Assembly (NCBI GenBank): GCA_910586015.1
Contig: CAJUGJ010000001.1
Coordinates: forward strand, 1-64,000
Direction: 5' to 3'
From: an uncultured Lachnospiraceae bacterium
Lineage (GTDB): Bacteria; Bacillota; Clostridia; Lachnospirales; Lachnospiraceae
DNA length: 64,000 nt
The notes beneath the pieces are model-generated. The model made no database searches and was not told the DNA's origin. It worked only from the letters and a program-made list of their open reading frames with translations. This document shows positions 42,162 to 51,021 of this stretch, one piece after another (the stretch's first letter is position 1; each line of letters opens with the position of its first letter). The position numbers and the translations under genes were made by a program.

Positions 42162-42191
42162 ACTTCCTGTCCTTTTTTAAGGACGGGAAGT
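42162..42191 (+). terminator. Hairpin within the operon after flgE
   Basis: ACTTCCTGTCCTT (42162-42174) pairs with AAGGACGGGAAGT (42179-42191), 13 bp with one G-T pair. Only three T follow, so it may be a partial terminator or an mRNA-stability stem rather than a full stop. Confidence 0.5.
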
Positions 42192-42276
42192 TTCCATGCA
42201 AGGAAGGGGGAGTAGAAGTAAAGATGGGAGGCAGTAGATGCTGGAAAACTCCAGCAGGATAGTAGGGAGTGATAAA

Positions 42277-42471
42277 ATGATAGATGTTACAAAACTAAAT
42301 GAGCAGAAAATAACAATTAATTCTGATTTAATTGAGTTGATAGAGGAAGTACCAGATACAGTAATTACTTTGACGACTGGAAGAAAAATCTTTGTAAAAG
42401 AAAGTAGACAAACAATAAAAGATTTAGTAAAATCATATAGAAGGGAACTTTACTGTCAGTACATAAAATAA
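42277..42471 (+). CDS. flbD: Flagellar protein FlbD
   Basis: A 64-residue protein beginning MIDVTKLNEQKITINSDLIELIEEVPDTVITLTTGRKIFVKESRQTI, the FlbD (DUF448-like small flagellar operon) family next to motAB in clostridia and spirochaetes. Its function is unknown. Start 42277 has GGGAGTGA upstream, but an in-frame ATG at 42238, with an equally good GGGAGG 6 bases before it and a hairpin GCTGGA/TCCAGC right after it, would add 13 residues. Which start is used is open. Confidence 0.9.
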   Translation: MIDVTKLNEQKITINSDLIELIEEVPDTVITLTTGRKIFVKESRQTIKDLVKSYRRELYCQYIK

Positions 42472-42490
42472 GCACAGGTGGTGGAAAAAC

Positions 42491-43297
42491 GTGGATTTAG
42501 CGTCATTAGTTGGTATTATTATGTGTTTTGGACTCTGTATTTACGGAATTATTAACGAAAAAGGAATGTCTGCATTAGAGGCGTTTTTAAATGCTCCTTC
42601 TGCATATATTACTTTTGGTGGTTCATTATTTGCAGTAATGATGATGCAGGGAAGTATACCGAAATTTTTAAACAATTTAAAAAGTATTTCCCTCATTTTT
42701 AAACCAGTAAAATCAAATGAGGAAGAAACAATCCGTACAATTATTGAATTGTCCAATGTAGCGAGAAAGGATGGGCTTCTTGCCTTAGAAGAAGCGGCAA
42801 ATACGATTGAAGACGAATTTTTAAAAAAAGGAGTCATGTTAATTGTCGATGGTACTGATCCAGAATTGGTTCGTAGCATTTTGGAAACAGAATTAAATTG
42901 TATTGAAGGACGTCATAAGGAAGTAGTTCACTTTTGGGAAAACTTAGCCAGTATGGGTCCTGCTTGGGGTATGATCGGAACATTAATTGGTTTGATCAAC
43001 ATGCTTAAAGACATGGGTGATGATGTTGGATCAGTTGGACCAAACATGGCAGTTGCCTTGATTACAACTTTATATGGATCTCTACTTGCCAACTGGATTG
43101 CTACACCAACAGCAACAAAATTAGGTGCTAATAATGACGTTGAAATCCGAATTAAAGAAGTGATGGTAGAGGGGTTACTTTCTATTCAAGCAGGTGAAAA
43201 TCCACGTGTTATTGAAGAGAAATTAAAATCTTTCCTTTCTCCGGCAAAACGTCAAGAGATGAGTCCAGAAAATGAAGGTGGTGAGAAAATTGGCTAG
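42491..43297 (+). CDS. motA: Flagellar motor stator protein MotA
   Basis: A 268-residue proton-channel subunit. Membrane spans at about 4-22, 33-50 and two around 150-200, with the signature MGPAWGMIGTLIGLINMLKDM and a cytoplasmic loop that acts on FliG. A GTG start preceded by AGGTGGTGG is used. With MotB it converts ion flow to torque. Confidence 0.95.
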   Translation: MDLASLVGIIMCFGLCIYGIINEKGMSALEAFLNAPSAYITFGGSLFAVMMMQGSIPKFLNNLKSISLIFKPVKSNEEETIRTIIELSNVARKDGLLALEEAANTIEDEFLKKGVMLIVDGTDPELVRSILETELNCIEGRHKEVVHFWENLASMGPAWGMIGTLIGLINMLKDMGDDVGSVGPNMAVALITTLYGSLLANWIATPTATKLGANNDVEIRIKEVMVEGLLSIQAGENPRVIEEKLKSFLSPAKRQEMSPENEGGEKIG

Positions 43298-44099
43298 AAA
43301 GAAGCAAGAAGATCCACCAAAGGGCTCTCCAGCATGGATGGCAACATTTTCAGACTTAATGAATCTTCTGCTTTGCTTTTTTGTCCTTTTATTTGCAATG
43401 TCTAATATAAGTGAAGAGAAGTTTCGTGAGATTGCGGCTTCCCTTTCTAGTGCTTTTAGTATTTTAAATGGTGGAGAATCCGCAATTGGAGAAGGACAAT
43501 TAATCAGTATGGGAACTTCTCAGCTAAATGATCTTGATGAATACTATTCTAATATGGGACAATCCAGCGAAGAAACAGGAGAATCCATAAAAAACTTTCA
43601 GGAAGCCATTGAAAATCAAAAGCAGCAGGAAATGGAAAATATATATGACACACTTTCTGAACTGACCTCTCGTTATAATATGGATCAAGAATTAGAACTG
43701 GAAATGGATGAAGAGGGGAAAAATTATGTTATGCTTACGATGAATGGTCAGCTTTTATTTGAGTCTGGAAGGGCAGAATTAACAGAAAAAGGGCTTCCAA
43801 TTTTATCGAAAGTAGGAGATATTTTAAAATATTTTGATAATAACCGAATTGCTATAATTGGATATACAGATAATGTTAAGATCAGCAGTGGAAGATATAA
43901 AAATAATCGATACTTATCGGCTGCCAGAGCGATTGAAACGGCAGAATATTTAATTCAGGAAAAAGGATTCGATCCTGCTCGTATTGAATATACCGGAAGA
44001 GGAGAACAAGATCCGATTGCAGATAACTCAACGGAAGCTGGTAGGGCAAAAAACCGCCGTGTAGAAATTAGAATCTATAATATGATAGGATCGAATTAA
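43290..44099 (+). CDS. motB: Flagellar motor stator protein MotB
   Basis: A 269-residue protein from TTG 43290, with the transmembrane helix SDLMNLLLCFFVLLFAMS whose Asp22 is the ion-binding residue, and a C-terminal OmpA-like peptidoglycan-binding domain (IAIIGYTDNVKISSG, NRYLSAARAIETAEYLI, GRGEQDPIADNSTEAGRAKNRRVEIRIY). TTG at 43290 lies 5 bases after AAGGTGGTGA and overlaps the motA stop; ATG 43272 would have no binding site. Confidence 0.92.
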   Translation: MARKKQEDPPKGSPAWMATFSDLMNLLLCFFVLLFAMSNISEEKFREIAASLSSAFSILNGGESAIGEGQLISMGTSQLNDLDEYYSNMGQSSEETGESIKNFQEAIENQKQQEMENIYDTLSELTSRYNMDQELELEMDEEGKNYVMLTMNGQLLFESGRAELTEKGLPILSKVGDILKYFDNNRIAIIGYTDNVKISSGRYKNNRYLSAARAIETAEYLIQEKGFDPARIEYTGRGEQDPIADNSTEAGRAKNRRVEIRIYNMIGSN

Positions 44100-44140
44100 A
44101 GAGATTAAGAAAGTACAAATAGAAAGAAAGGATAAGCAGA

Positions 44141-44659
44141 ATGAAAAAAAATATTTTGGCGATTTTAATTTTAGCGGCTACTCTGATCAATTTGACTTTA
44201 ACAGCCGTCTGCCTCTTTGTAGTTGTACCTACAGCAACCAAAACGAATAACCTGATTACAAAAGTAGCTTCTATTTTAACATTAGAGGTAGAAGGAGTTC
44301 CATTACAACCATCCGAAGATCATGTGGCATTAAGTGATTTGGATCGTTTTGCAATTGATGAAGAGATGACTATTCCGTTAAGTAAAACAGCAGGAGATGT
44401 AAAAAATCATCATGTTAAAGTCAAAGTAGTAATTTCTCTCAATAATAAAGCAAAAGATTATACAACAGTAAGTGAACAGCTTACAGCTAACTTAGAGGTT
44501 GTTAAAGGAAGAATTCAAGATATTATTAGTAAATATACTATAGACAATATTGGAGAAAACAAGAAAAATATTACAGATAAAATTCGAGATGATTTACGGG
44601 AATTCTTTGATTCTACAACAATTTATGAGATTACATTCAACGGTTTTATCTATAGTTAA
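44141..44659 (+). CDS. fliL: Flagellar basal-body protein FliL
   Basis: A 172-residue membrane protein: one membrane span near the N-terminus (about 6-29) and a periplasmic-type domain ending KYTIDNIGENKKNITDKIRDDLREFFDSTTIYEITFNGFIYS, the FliL C-terminal pattern. It stabilises stators in other bacteria. It follows motB by 41 bases; GAAAGAAAGGA precedes the ATG. Confidence 0.9.
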   Translation: MKKNILAILILAATLINLTLTAVCLFVVVPTATKTNNLITKVASILTLEVEGVPLQPSEDHVALSDLDRFAIDEEMTIPLSKTAGDVKNHHVKVKVVISLNNKAKDYTTVSEQLTANLEVVKGRIQDIISKYTIDNIGENKKNITDKIRDDLREFFDSTTIYEITFNGFIYS

Positions 44660-44667
44660 AAAAGGTA

Positions 44668-44696
44668 TTCCGTATTTGTAGAATTTATGATACAAT
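44668..44696 (+). promoter_or_regulatory. Possible internal promoter upstream of fliM
   Basis: TTCCGT (44668-44673) and TACAAT (44691-44696) with a 17-base spacer and TGA before the -10. The -35 is weak; it would give extra switch-complex and chemotaxis expression. Confidence 0.4.
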
Positions 44697-44736
44697 AGAA
44701 ACTGTAGGAACACAGTATACAATGGGAGGCAGTAAA

Positions 44737-45717
44737 ATGAGTGATGTCTTATCCCAAAGTGAAATAGATGATCTACTCGCAAAAATGCAGGGTGGAGGAT
44801 TTGATGAAGAAGAATTAAAGGTAGAAACAAAAAAACCTGAGAAAAAATATGATTTTGAACGTCCGACAAAGTTTTCAAAAGAGCATCTCAGAACGTTAGA
44901 AATCATTTTTGAACATTATGGTCGATTACTCTCTACTCATCTTCCTGCCTATTTGAGAAGGAATGTGCAAATAGAAGTGGCAAGTTTAGACGCTGTAGTG
45001 TATCAGGAATTTATGAGTTCTCTTTCCAATCCTGTTTTGCTTGGAGTTATCGATTTTACGCCGTTAGAGGGAAATATTATTATTGAGTTAGAGGCAAACC
45101 TTGGGTATACCATCGTAGATCGAATGTTAGGTGGATTTGGTCTTCCATTAGAAAAATCCAGAGATTTTTCTGAAATTGAATTAGTCATCATTGAACGAAT
45201 TTTTACTGTAATAACAAATCTTTTATCCGAGCCTTGGGCAAACGTAGTAAAAGTAGAACCACGGTTAGTTCGAATTGAAACAAACTCTCAGTTTGCACAG
45301 ATTATTTCTCCTGGAGAAACCGTCGTAGTTATTACCTTAAAAGTAAAGATCGGTGATGTAGAAGGAAGGATGAGTATATGTCTTCCATATAATTGCCTAG
45401 AATCAGTGATTGACAAATTGAATACAAAATATTGGTATTCAACCATGCAAACAAGCGATAATATTCATTATCAAGATGTGATAGAAGTAGCAATTGCAAA
45501 AGCAAGAATTCCAATTCGAGTGGTACTTGGAAGAAGTAGTATCTCTTTAAATGATTTAATTAATATGCAAAAAGGAGATATTATTAAGTTAGATTCTAAA
45601 GTGAGTGACGAATTGAATGTATATGTTGGAAACATTAAAAAGTTTACTGCATTGCCAGGCTCGTCTTCGGATGCTTATGCAGTTAAGGTATCGACAATTA
45701 TCAGAGAGGAGGAGTAA
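44737..45717 (+). CDS. fliM: Flagellar motor switch protein FliM
   Basis: A 326-residue C-ring protein. The N-terminal CheY-binding peptide is MSDVLSQSEIDDLLAKM; the middle CheC-like domain and the C-terminal SpoA domain (VVLGRSSISLNDLINMQKGDIIKLD) follow. Start 44737 follows GGGAGG by 7 bases. It is the CheY target for direction switching; fliY follows after 6 bases. Confidence 0.97.
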   Translation: MSDVLSQSEIDDLLAKMQGGGFDEEELKVETKKPEKKYDFERPTKFSKEHLRTLEIIFEHYGRLLSTHLPAYLRRNVQIEVASLDAVVYQEFMSSLSNPVLLGVIDFTPLEGNIIIELEANLGYTIVDRMLGGFGLPLEKSRDFSEIELVIIERIFTVITNLLSEPWANVVKVEPRLVRIETNSQFAQIISPGETVVVITLKVKIGDVEGRMSICLPYNCLESVIDKLNTKYWYSTMQTSDNIHYQDVIEVAIAKARIPIRVVLGRSSISLNDLINMQKGDIIKLDSKVSDELNVYVGNIKKFTALPGSSSDAYAVKVSTIIREEE

Positions 45718-45723
45718 CTGGAT

Positions 45724-46911
45724 ATGGATGGTAGTATGCTATCACAGGAAGAGATAAATGCTCTCTTAAATGACGCAGCTTCGGCAAATACTGACACTAA
45801 TTTAGAGGAAGAACTAACAGATGCCGAAAAAGACGCGATTGGAGAGATTTCCAATATAAGTATGGGAACAGCAGCAACTACATTATTTTCTCTGGTTAAT
45901 CAAAGAGTTAATATTACAACACCTGTTGTTACATACTGTACATGGGATGAATTGTCAATGCAGTATGACAGACCATGTGTATTTATACAAATTTCCTATC
46001 AGGAAGGATTAGATGGAAATAATATTTTAGTTTTAAAAGAAAGAGATGTAAAGATTATTACCGATCTTATGATGGGAAATGATGGCTCTAATATTGATGG
46101 AGAACTGACAGAAATTCATTTAAGTGCAATTAGTGAGGCAATGAATCAGATGATGGGATCGGCTGCCACATCTATTTCATCAATGTTGGAGAAAAAAGTG
46201 GATATTAGTCCACCAAATGCAAATTTAGTCGATTTGACAGATGATATAGACGGAGGAGAAATTTCCACCTTTTTAAAGAATCGATTTGTAAAAGTAGCTT
46301 TCCGTATGGAAATTGGAAATTTAGTAGACAGTGAATTGATGCAGTTATATCCGATTGAATTTGCAAAGGATCTTTATCATCAGTTTATGAAATACAGTGG
46401 ATTTGATCAGCCAGCTACAAACAATATAAACCAAGAACAAACACCATCAACTCCGCCACCAACACAAACACCACCACCGCAAGCTTCTATGCAAGCGCCT
46501 AGTGGTATGCCAATGGGTCAACCACAGATGCCGCCAATGCAGCAGATGCCACCAATGCAACAAATGCCATATCAAGGTCAGCAAGCAATGCCTTATATGA
46601 TGCCGCCACAACAGGATGTAAATATTTCACCAGTACAGTTCCAGCCATTTACTATAAATTCCAGTCCATTGCTTCAAACAGAAAATATTGATTTACTGTT
46701 AGATGTGCCATTAGAGGTTACTGCAGAACTTGGACGAACAACAAAGTCAATTAAAGAGATTCTTGACTTTGCACCCGGAACTATTATAGAATTAAATCAT
46801 CTGGCAGGTGAGCCAATAGATGTTTTAGTCAATGGAAAATATGTGGCTAAAGGAGAAGTAGTAGTAATTGAAGATGCTTTTGGTATCCGTGTGACGGAAA
46901 TCATTAAGTAA
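45724..46911 (+). CDS. fliY: Flagellar motor switch phosphatase FliY
   Basis: A 395-residue Firmicute-type switch protein. An N-terminal CheY-binding-like peptide (MDGSMLSQEEINALLND) is followed by a CheC-like phosphatase domain with two centres (EIGEISNISMGTAATTLFS; SAISEAMNQMMGSAATSIS) and, after a low-complexity Pro/Gln/Met linker (about 235-300, with repeated PPMQQM), a C-terminal FliN SpoA domain (LEVTAELGRTTKSIKEILDFAPGTIIELN). It both builds the C-ring and dephosphorylates CheY. Confidence 0.95.
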   Translation: MDGSMLSQEEINALLNDAASANTDTNLEEELTDAEKDAIGEISNISMGTAATTLFSLVNQRVNITTPVVTYCTWDELSMQYDRPCVFIQISYQEGLDGNNILVLKERDVKIITDLMMGNDGSNIDGELTEIHLSAISEAMNQMMGSAATSISSMLEKKVDISPPNANLVDLTDDIDGGEISTFLKNRFVKVAFRMEIGNLVDSELMQLYPIEFAKDLYHQFMKYSGFDQPATNNINQEQTPSTPPPTQTPPPQASMQAPSGMPMGQPQMPPMQQMPPMQQMPYQGQQAMPYMMPPQQDVNISPVQFQPFTINSSPLLQTENIDLLLDVPLEVTAELGRTTKSIKEILDFAPGTIIELNHLAGEPIDVLVNGKYVAKGEVVVIEDAFGIRVTEIIK

Positions 46912-46965
46912 TGGGGCATCCATGTATCAAACATATTATTATAAAAAAGGATAGGAGAAATCAAT

Positions 46966-47328
46966 ATGGCAAAGAGTATATTAATTTGTGATGACGCAGC
47001 TTTTATGAGAATGATGATTAAGGATATTTTAACAAAGAATGGCTACAACATTGCAGGAGAAGCGGAGAATGGTTTAAAGGCAGTAGAAAAGTATAATGAA
47101 ACAAAACCAGATTTAGTTATGATGGATATTACAATGCCTGAGATGAGTGGAATTGATGCACTCAAAAAGATTAAACAAACAGATCCTTCAGCAGTTGTTA
47201 TTATGTGTTCTGCTATGGGTCAACAGGCAATGGTAATTGAGTCTATTCAGTCTGGTGCAAAGGATTTTATTGTAAAACCATTTCAGGCAGATCGTGTTTT
47301 AGAGGCAGTAAAAAAGGCTGTTGGATGA
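46966..47328 (+). CDS. cheY: Chemotaxis response regulator CheY
   Basis: A 120-residue receiver domain. Acidic pocket in ILICDDAAF, phosphorylated Asp54 in MMDITMPEMSG, the conserved Thr/Ser region VIMCSAMG and Lys in FIVKPFQADR. Phospho-CheY binds FliM/FliY to change rotation. ATAGGAG precedes the ATG; the stop overlaps the fliO start. Confidence 0.97.
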   Translation: MAKSILICDDAAFMRMMIKDILTKNGYNIAGEAENGLKAVEKYNETKPDLVMMDITMPEMSGIDALKKIKQTDPSAVVIMCSAMGQQAMVIESIQSGAKDFIVKPFQADRVLEAVKKAVG

Positions 47329-47738
47329 TGCAATCGTATCTTTTAAACAGAGGATTCCTTGTTTCGGGTAGTTCCAGCTTTTCTGATTGGCTGGAACTGT
47401 CCGGAATTCTTATTCTTTGTGTTATTATGATCGCGGCAAGTTATTTTGTTACAAAGTTTATCGGAAAAAAACAGATGGGTAGACAAAAGAACGGAAACTT
47501 TAAAATAATTGAAGTATGTTCTGTAGCACCCGGAAAAAATTTGCAATTAATTAAAACAGGAACAAGATATCTTGTCATTGCTGTCACAAAAGATTCTGTG
47601 ACAAAACTGATAGAATTATCAGAAGAAGAAATTATTTTAAATATCGAAGAAGAAAAAAAACAGGTGAGTTTTGCAGAAGTATTTGCAGTATTTTCTGGAA
47701 AACAAAATAAAAAAGAAGAAAAAGACAAAGAATCCTAG
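47325..47738 (+). CDS. fliO: Flagellar export assembly protein FliO
   Basis: A 137-residue single-span protein (about residues 22-45, LSGILILCVIMIAASYFVTKFI) with a basic, beta-rich FliO tail (KIIEVCSVAPGKNLQLIKTGTRYLVIAVTKD). FliO helps assemble the FliP ring. The start overlaps the cheY stop (ATGATG). Sequence is weakly conserved; position before fliP supports it. Confidence 0.86.
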   Translation: MMQSYLLNRGFLVSGSSSFSDWLELSGILILCVIMIAASYFVTKFIGKKQMGRQKNGNFKIIEVCSVAPGKNLQLIKTGTRYLVIAVTKDSVTKLIELSEEEIILNIEEEKKQVSFAEVFAVFSGKQNKKEEKDKES

Positions 47739-47783
47739 AAATAGAAACTAAATATAGAACAACAACAGAAAAGGTTGATATTC

Positions 47784-48698
47784 ATGCAGCAGAGAAAGCG
47801 TAAAATTAGAATAAGAAAGTTATGGGGATTTTGTTTTCTCTTTATAACGATCAGTATATTGACTTTTGTCTGTCGTACTTGTGTTTTGGTCAAGGCAACA
47901 GGCACAGGAGTGACAAGTACGGAGGGTAGCACAGCCGAAGAAAGCGATAAACAGACGAATCCTACAGAGAATGATTCAAATGACAATAGCAATTTGACAG
48001 GTAACATCGGAAATTATCAATTTAGTATATCAACAGGAGAGGAAGATTCTCTTGCAGCTACTTTGAAGATGCTGCTATTGCTGACAGTGATTACGTTAGC
48101 TCCATCGATTTTGATTATGGTGACTTCTTTTACTAGGATCATCGTTTCCCTGCATTTTTTAAGAACGGCGATTGGTACTCAAACAACACCACCCAATCAG
48201 GTTATGGTTGGTTTGGCGTTGTTTTTAACGTTATTTATTATGTCTCCAACTTTTATGAAGATTAATAGTGATGCAGTTGAACCTTTAACAGCAGGAGAGA
48301 TTACACAAGAAGAGGCATTTAAAAATGCCGAAAATTGTATTCGAGATTTTATATTTACTCAAATGGATAATTCTAGAAGTGAAAAGGATCTAAATCTTTT
48401 TTTAGAGGTTGCAGGCATTTCTTCTGATGACATTCAGACAAGAGATGATATTCCAACAACTGTATTGATTCCTGCATTTATTATTAATGAATTAAGAACT
48501 GCATTTATTATTGGCTTTTTAATTTATATTCCATTTATTGTGATTGATATGGTAGTAGCTTCTACCCTAATGTCAATGGGTATGATGATGCTTCCTCCTA
48601 CAACAATTTCTATGCCATTTAAAATTCTTTTATTCATTATGGCAGACGGGTGGAATTTGATTATTGGGCAAGTAGTAAAGACATTTACGCTCTATTAG
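47784..48698 (+). CDS. fliP: Flagellar export gate protein FliP
   Basis: A 304-residue export-gate protein. An N-terminal signal-like segment (about 1-40) precedes an acidic Ser/Thr-rich linker, then four membrane helices carry the FliP pattern (LLLLTVITLAPSILIMVTSFTRIIVSLHFLRTAIGTQ, NQVMVGLALFLTLFIM, FKILLFIMADGWNLIIGQVVKTF). Start 47784 has AAAGGTTGA upstream; the family's cleaved N-terminus agrees. FliP, FliQ and FliR form the export pore. Confidence 0.95.
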   Translation: MQQRKRKIRIRKLWGFCFLFITISILTFVCRTCVLVKATGTGVTSTEGSTAEESDKQTNPTENDSNDNSNLTGNIGNYQFSISTGEEDSLAATLKMLLLLTVITLAPSILIMVTSFTRIIVSLHFLRTAIGTQTTPPNQVMVGLALFLTLFIMSPTFMKINSDAVEPLTAGEITQEEAFKNAENCIRDFIFTQMDNSRSEKDLNLFLEVAGISSDDIQTRDDIPTTVLIPAFIINELRTAFIIGFLIYIPFIVIDMVVASTLMSMGMMMLPPTTISMPFKILLFIMADGWNLIIGQVVKTFTLY

Positions 48699-48709
48699 GG
48701 GGAGTGAAG

Positions 48710-48982
48710 ATGAGTGAGGATATATTAATCGGATTACTGCGACAGACATTACTTTTAATTATTAAAGTATCAGCACCTATGTTGTTGGTTTCTTTGATAA
48801 TTGGTTTAATAGTAAGTATTTTGCAGACAGTAACTTCAATTCAGGAACAGACATTAACTTTTGTTCCAAAGTTTATTGGGATTTTTTTGATATTGATATT
48901 ATTTGGAAATTGGATTTTGCGATCAGTCGTTCAGTTTTTTGAATATCTGGCATTAAATTTTGAGTTTTATATCCGAGGATAA
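48710..48982 (+). CDS. fliQ: Flagellar export gate protein FliQ
   Basis: A 90-residue protein with two membrane helices (about 17-37 and 51-72) and the FliQ pattern SLIIGLIVSILQTVTSIQEQTLTFVPKF. GGGGGAGTGAAG precedes ATG 48710; upstream in-frame codons belong to the fliP end. It follows fliP by 11 bases. Confidence 0.96.
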   Translation: MSEDILIGLLRQTLLLIIKVSAPMLLVSLIIGLIVSILQTVTSIQEQTLTFVPKFIGIFLILILFGNWILRSVVQFFEYLALNFEFYIRG

Positions 48983-49009
48983 AATAACGGCAGAAGGGAC
49001 TGTGTTTTC

Positions 49010-49777
49010 ATGACATTTACTGTAGAACAGTTTGAATTTTACCTTTGTATTTTAGCGAGAATTACTGCATTTCTTTATACTGCACCAATTTTTAACCTTA
49101 GAAATATTCCGCAACGGGTAAAATTATTGTTTGCTATGCTGTTATCTTTTCTTTTATTTGAGATATTGCCTTATGAACCACTTTCCTATTTTACAAGTGT
49201 AGGGTATACTGTATTAATAGGAAAAGAGGTATTAGCTGGTCTTATTATGGGGTTTTTTGCAAATATTAGTTTCGAGATTCTTTCCTTCTCTGGACGTTTG
49301 ATGGATATGGAAATTGGATTCTCAATGGTAACAGAATTTGATCCACTTACAAATAATCAAGTCACAATTACAGCAAATTTTTATACCTATGCAGTTACTT
49401 TAATGTTTTTAGTAACAGATATGCACCAGATTGTATTAAGAGCAATATGTGATTCATTCCAATTAATCCCTGTTGGTACGACCATAATTCATTCAGAAAT
49501 TTATACATCTATGCTAGATTTTTTAAAAGATTTTTTTATTCTTGGATTTCGTATTATCCTACCAATGTTTGCTACAATTTTGATTATAAATATTGTACTT
49601 GGGATCTTAGCAAAAGTAGCACCACAGATGAATATGTTTGTAATTGGTTTACAATTAAAAGTTTTAGTAGGATTGACAGTTCTTATTTTCATGATAGGAA
49701 TGTTGCCATATGTAACGGATTTTATTTTAGAAGAAACTGTAGAAATGATGAAAAGGGCAGTAAGTTATTTAAGATAG
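49010..49777 (+). CDS. fliR: Flagellar export gate protein FliR
   Basis: A 255-residue protein with about six membrane helices; FliR features include FNLRNIPQRVKLLFAMLLSF near the N-terminus and MNMFVIGLQLKVLVGLTVL toward the end. It joins FliP/FliQ in the gate and precedes flhB, as usual. Confidence 0.95.
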   Translation: MTFTVEQFEFYLCILARITAFLYTAPIFNLRNIPQRVKLLFAMLLSFLLFEILPYEPLSYFTSVGYTVLIGKEVLAGLIMGFFANISFEILSFSGRLMDMEIGFSMVTEFDPLTNNQVTITANFYTYAVTLMFLVTDMHQIVLRAICDSFQLIPVGTTIIHSEIYTSMLDFLKDFFILGFRIILPMFATILIINIVLGILAKVAPQMNMFVIGLQLKVLVGLTVLIFMIGMLPYVTDFILEETVEMMKRAVSYLR

Positions 49778-49808
49778 CCTAAAAGAAGTCATAACATGGA
49801 GGCTAAAT

Positions 49809-50990
49809 ATGAAAATACAGCCACATATCATCCATATCGAAGAAAATAGAGAAAATTCTATATTTTTAAGAACAAAAGAAGAAAATCGACTTCCGCTTTT
49901 GCTTCAATTTTTTGCAAAAGAAGGAAAGGGCGGAGAAAAGACAGAAGAACCAACTCCAAAAAAATTAAGCGATGCAAGAAAAGAGGGACAAGTAGCAAAA
50001 AGTCAGGAGTTATTAAATGGTGCTGCTCTCTTAACATTATTTTTGGTATTGAGATCCTTTGTTGGAAGTATAGGAAATAATTTCATCGGTGTTTTTGAAC
50101 AGACATATGGTATAATTTCTACATATGCAGTTGAGGAATTTAGTTCTATTTTTGTTTCAAATTTAATAAAAACATACTTATTAAAAATTTTAATTATTGT
50201 ACTTCCTATTTTAGTAGCAGGAGTTTTTGTTGCAGTTATTTTAAATATTTATCAAGTAAAATGGAAACCGACCAGTAAGCCACTACGACCAAAATTTAGT
50301 AAACTCAATCCAATCAGTGGTTTTAAAAAGATTATTTCAGGTGAAAAGTTAATAGAGTTGGTTAAATCTATTGCGAAAATTTTGGTTATTATTATTTTAG
50401 TCTATAATACCTTAAAAGATCAGATTGCTTTACTTAGTACTTTTTATGGTATGAGTTTAACAGGAGCAATTATAACAATTGGTTCCATTGTCATTGATCT
50501 TGGAATGAAAATTAGTTTGGTTTTTTTAGTGATTGGTGTAGCTGATTACTTTTATCAAAAACATAAATTTCATAATGATATGAAAATGACAAAACAAGAA
50601 ATTAAGGATGAATATAAGAATTCTGAAGGAGATCCACAAATAAAAGGGAAGATTCGTCAGAGAATGAGAGAGGCTTCACGACGACGTATGATGCAGCGGC
50701 TGCCTGAAGCAGATGTTGTCATTACCAACCCGACCCATTTTGCTTGTGCACTGCTTTATGATAAAGAAAAATCAGATGCTCCAATTTTAGTGGCAAAGGG
50801 AGCAGATTTATTGGCACAGAAAATAAAAGAAGTAGCAAAAGAAAATCAAGTTCCAATTGTAGAAAATAAACCATTGGCAAGAATGTTATATTACAATGTC
50901 GACTTGGAACAAGAGATTCCGCCAGAACTCTATCAGATGGCAGCAGAAGTTTTGGCATATGTCTACAGTTTAAAAAATAAAGTAAGTTAA
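49809..50990 (+). CDS. flhB: Flagellar export protein FlhB
   Basis: A 393-residue export switch protein with four membrane helices (about 75-245), the cytoplasmic autocleavage site NPTH in VVITNPTHFACALLY, and the start EKTEEPTPKKLSDARKEGQVAKSQEL. About 40 residues precede the typical FlhB start, ending LQFFAKEGKGG, a frequent Firmicute extension. AAC-ATGGAGG precedes the ATG. It changes export from hook to filament subunits. Confidence 0.95.
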   Translation: MKIQPHIIHIEENRENSIFLRTKEENRLPLLLQFFAKEGKGGEKTEEPTPKKLSDARKEGQVAKSQELLNGAALLTLFLVLRSFVGSIGNNFIGVFEQTYGIISTYAVEEFSSIFVSNLIKTYLLKILIIVLPILVAGVFVAVILNIYQVKWKPTSKPLRPKFSKLNPISGFKKIISGEKLIELVKSIAKILVIIILVYNTLKDQIALLSTFYGMSLTGAIITIGSIVIDLGMKISLVFLVIGVADYFYQKHKFHNDMKMTKQEIKDEYKNSEGDPQIKGKIRQRMREASRRRMMQRLPEADVVITNPTHFACALLYDKEKSDAPILVAKGADLLAQKIKEVAKENQVPIVENKPLARMLYYNVDLEQEIPPELYQMAAEVLAYVYSLKNKVS

Positions 50991-51021
50991 AAATAGGGAA
51001 CAGGAAAGGAGGAAAGTACAA

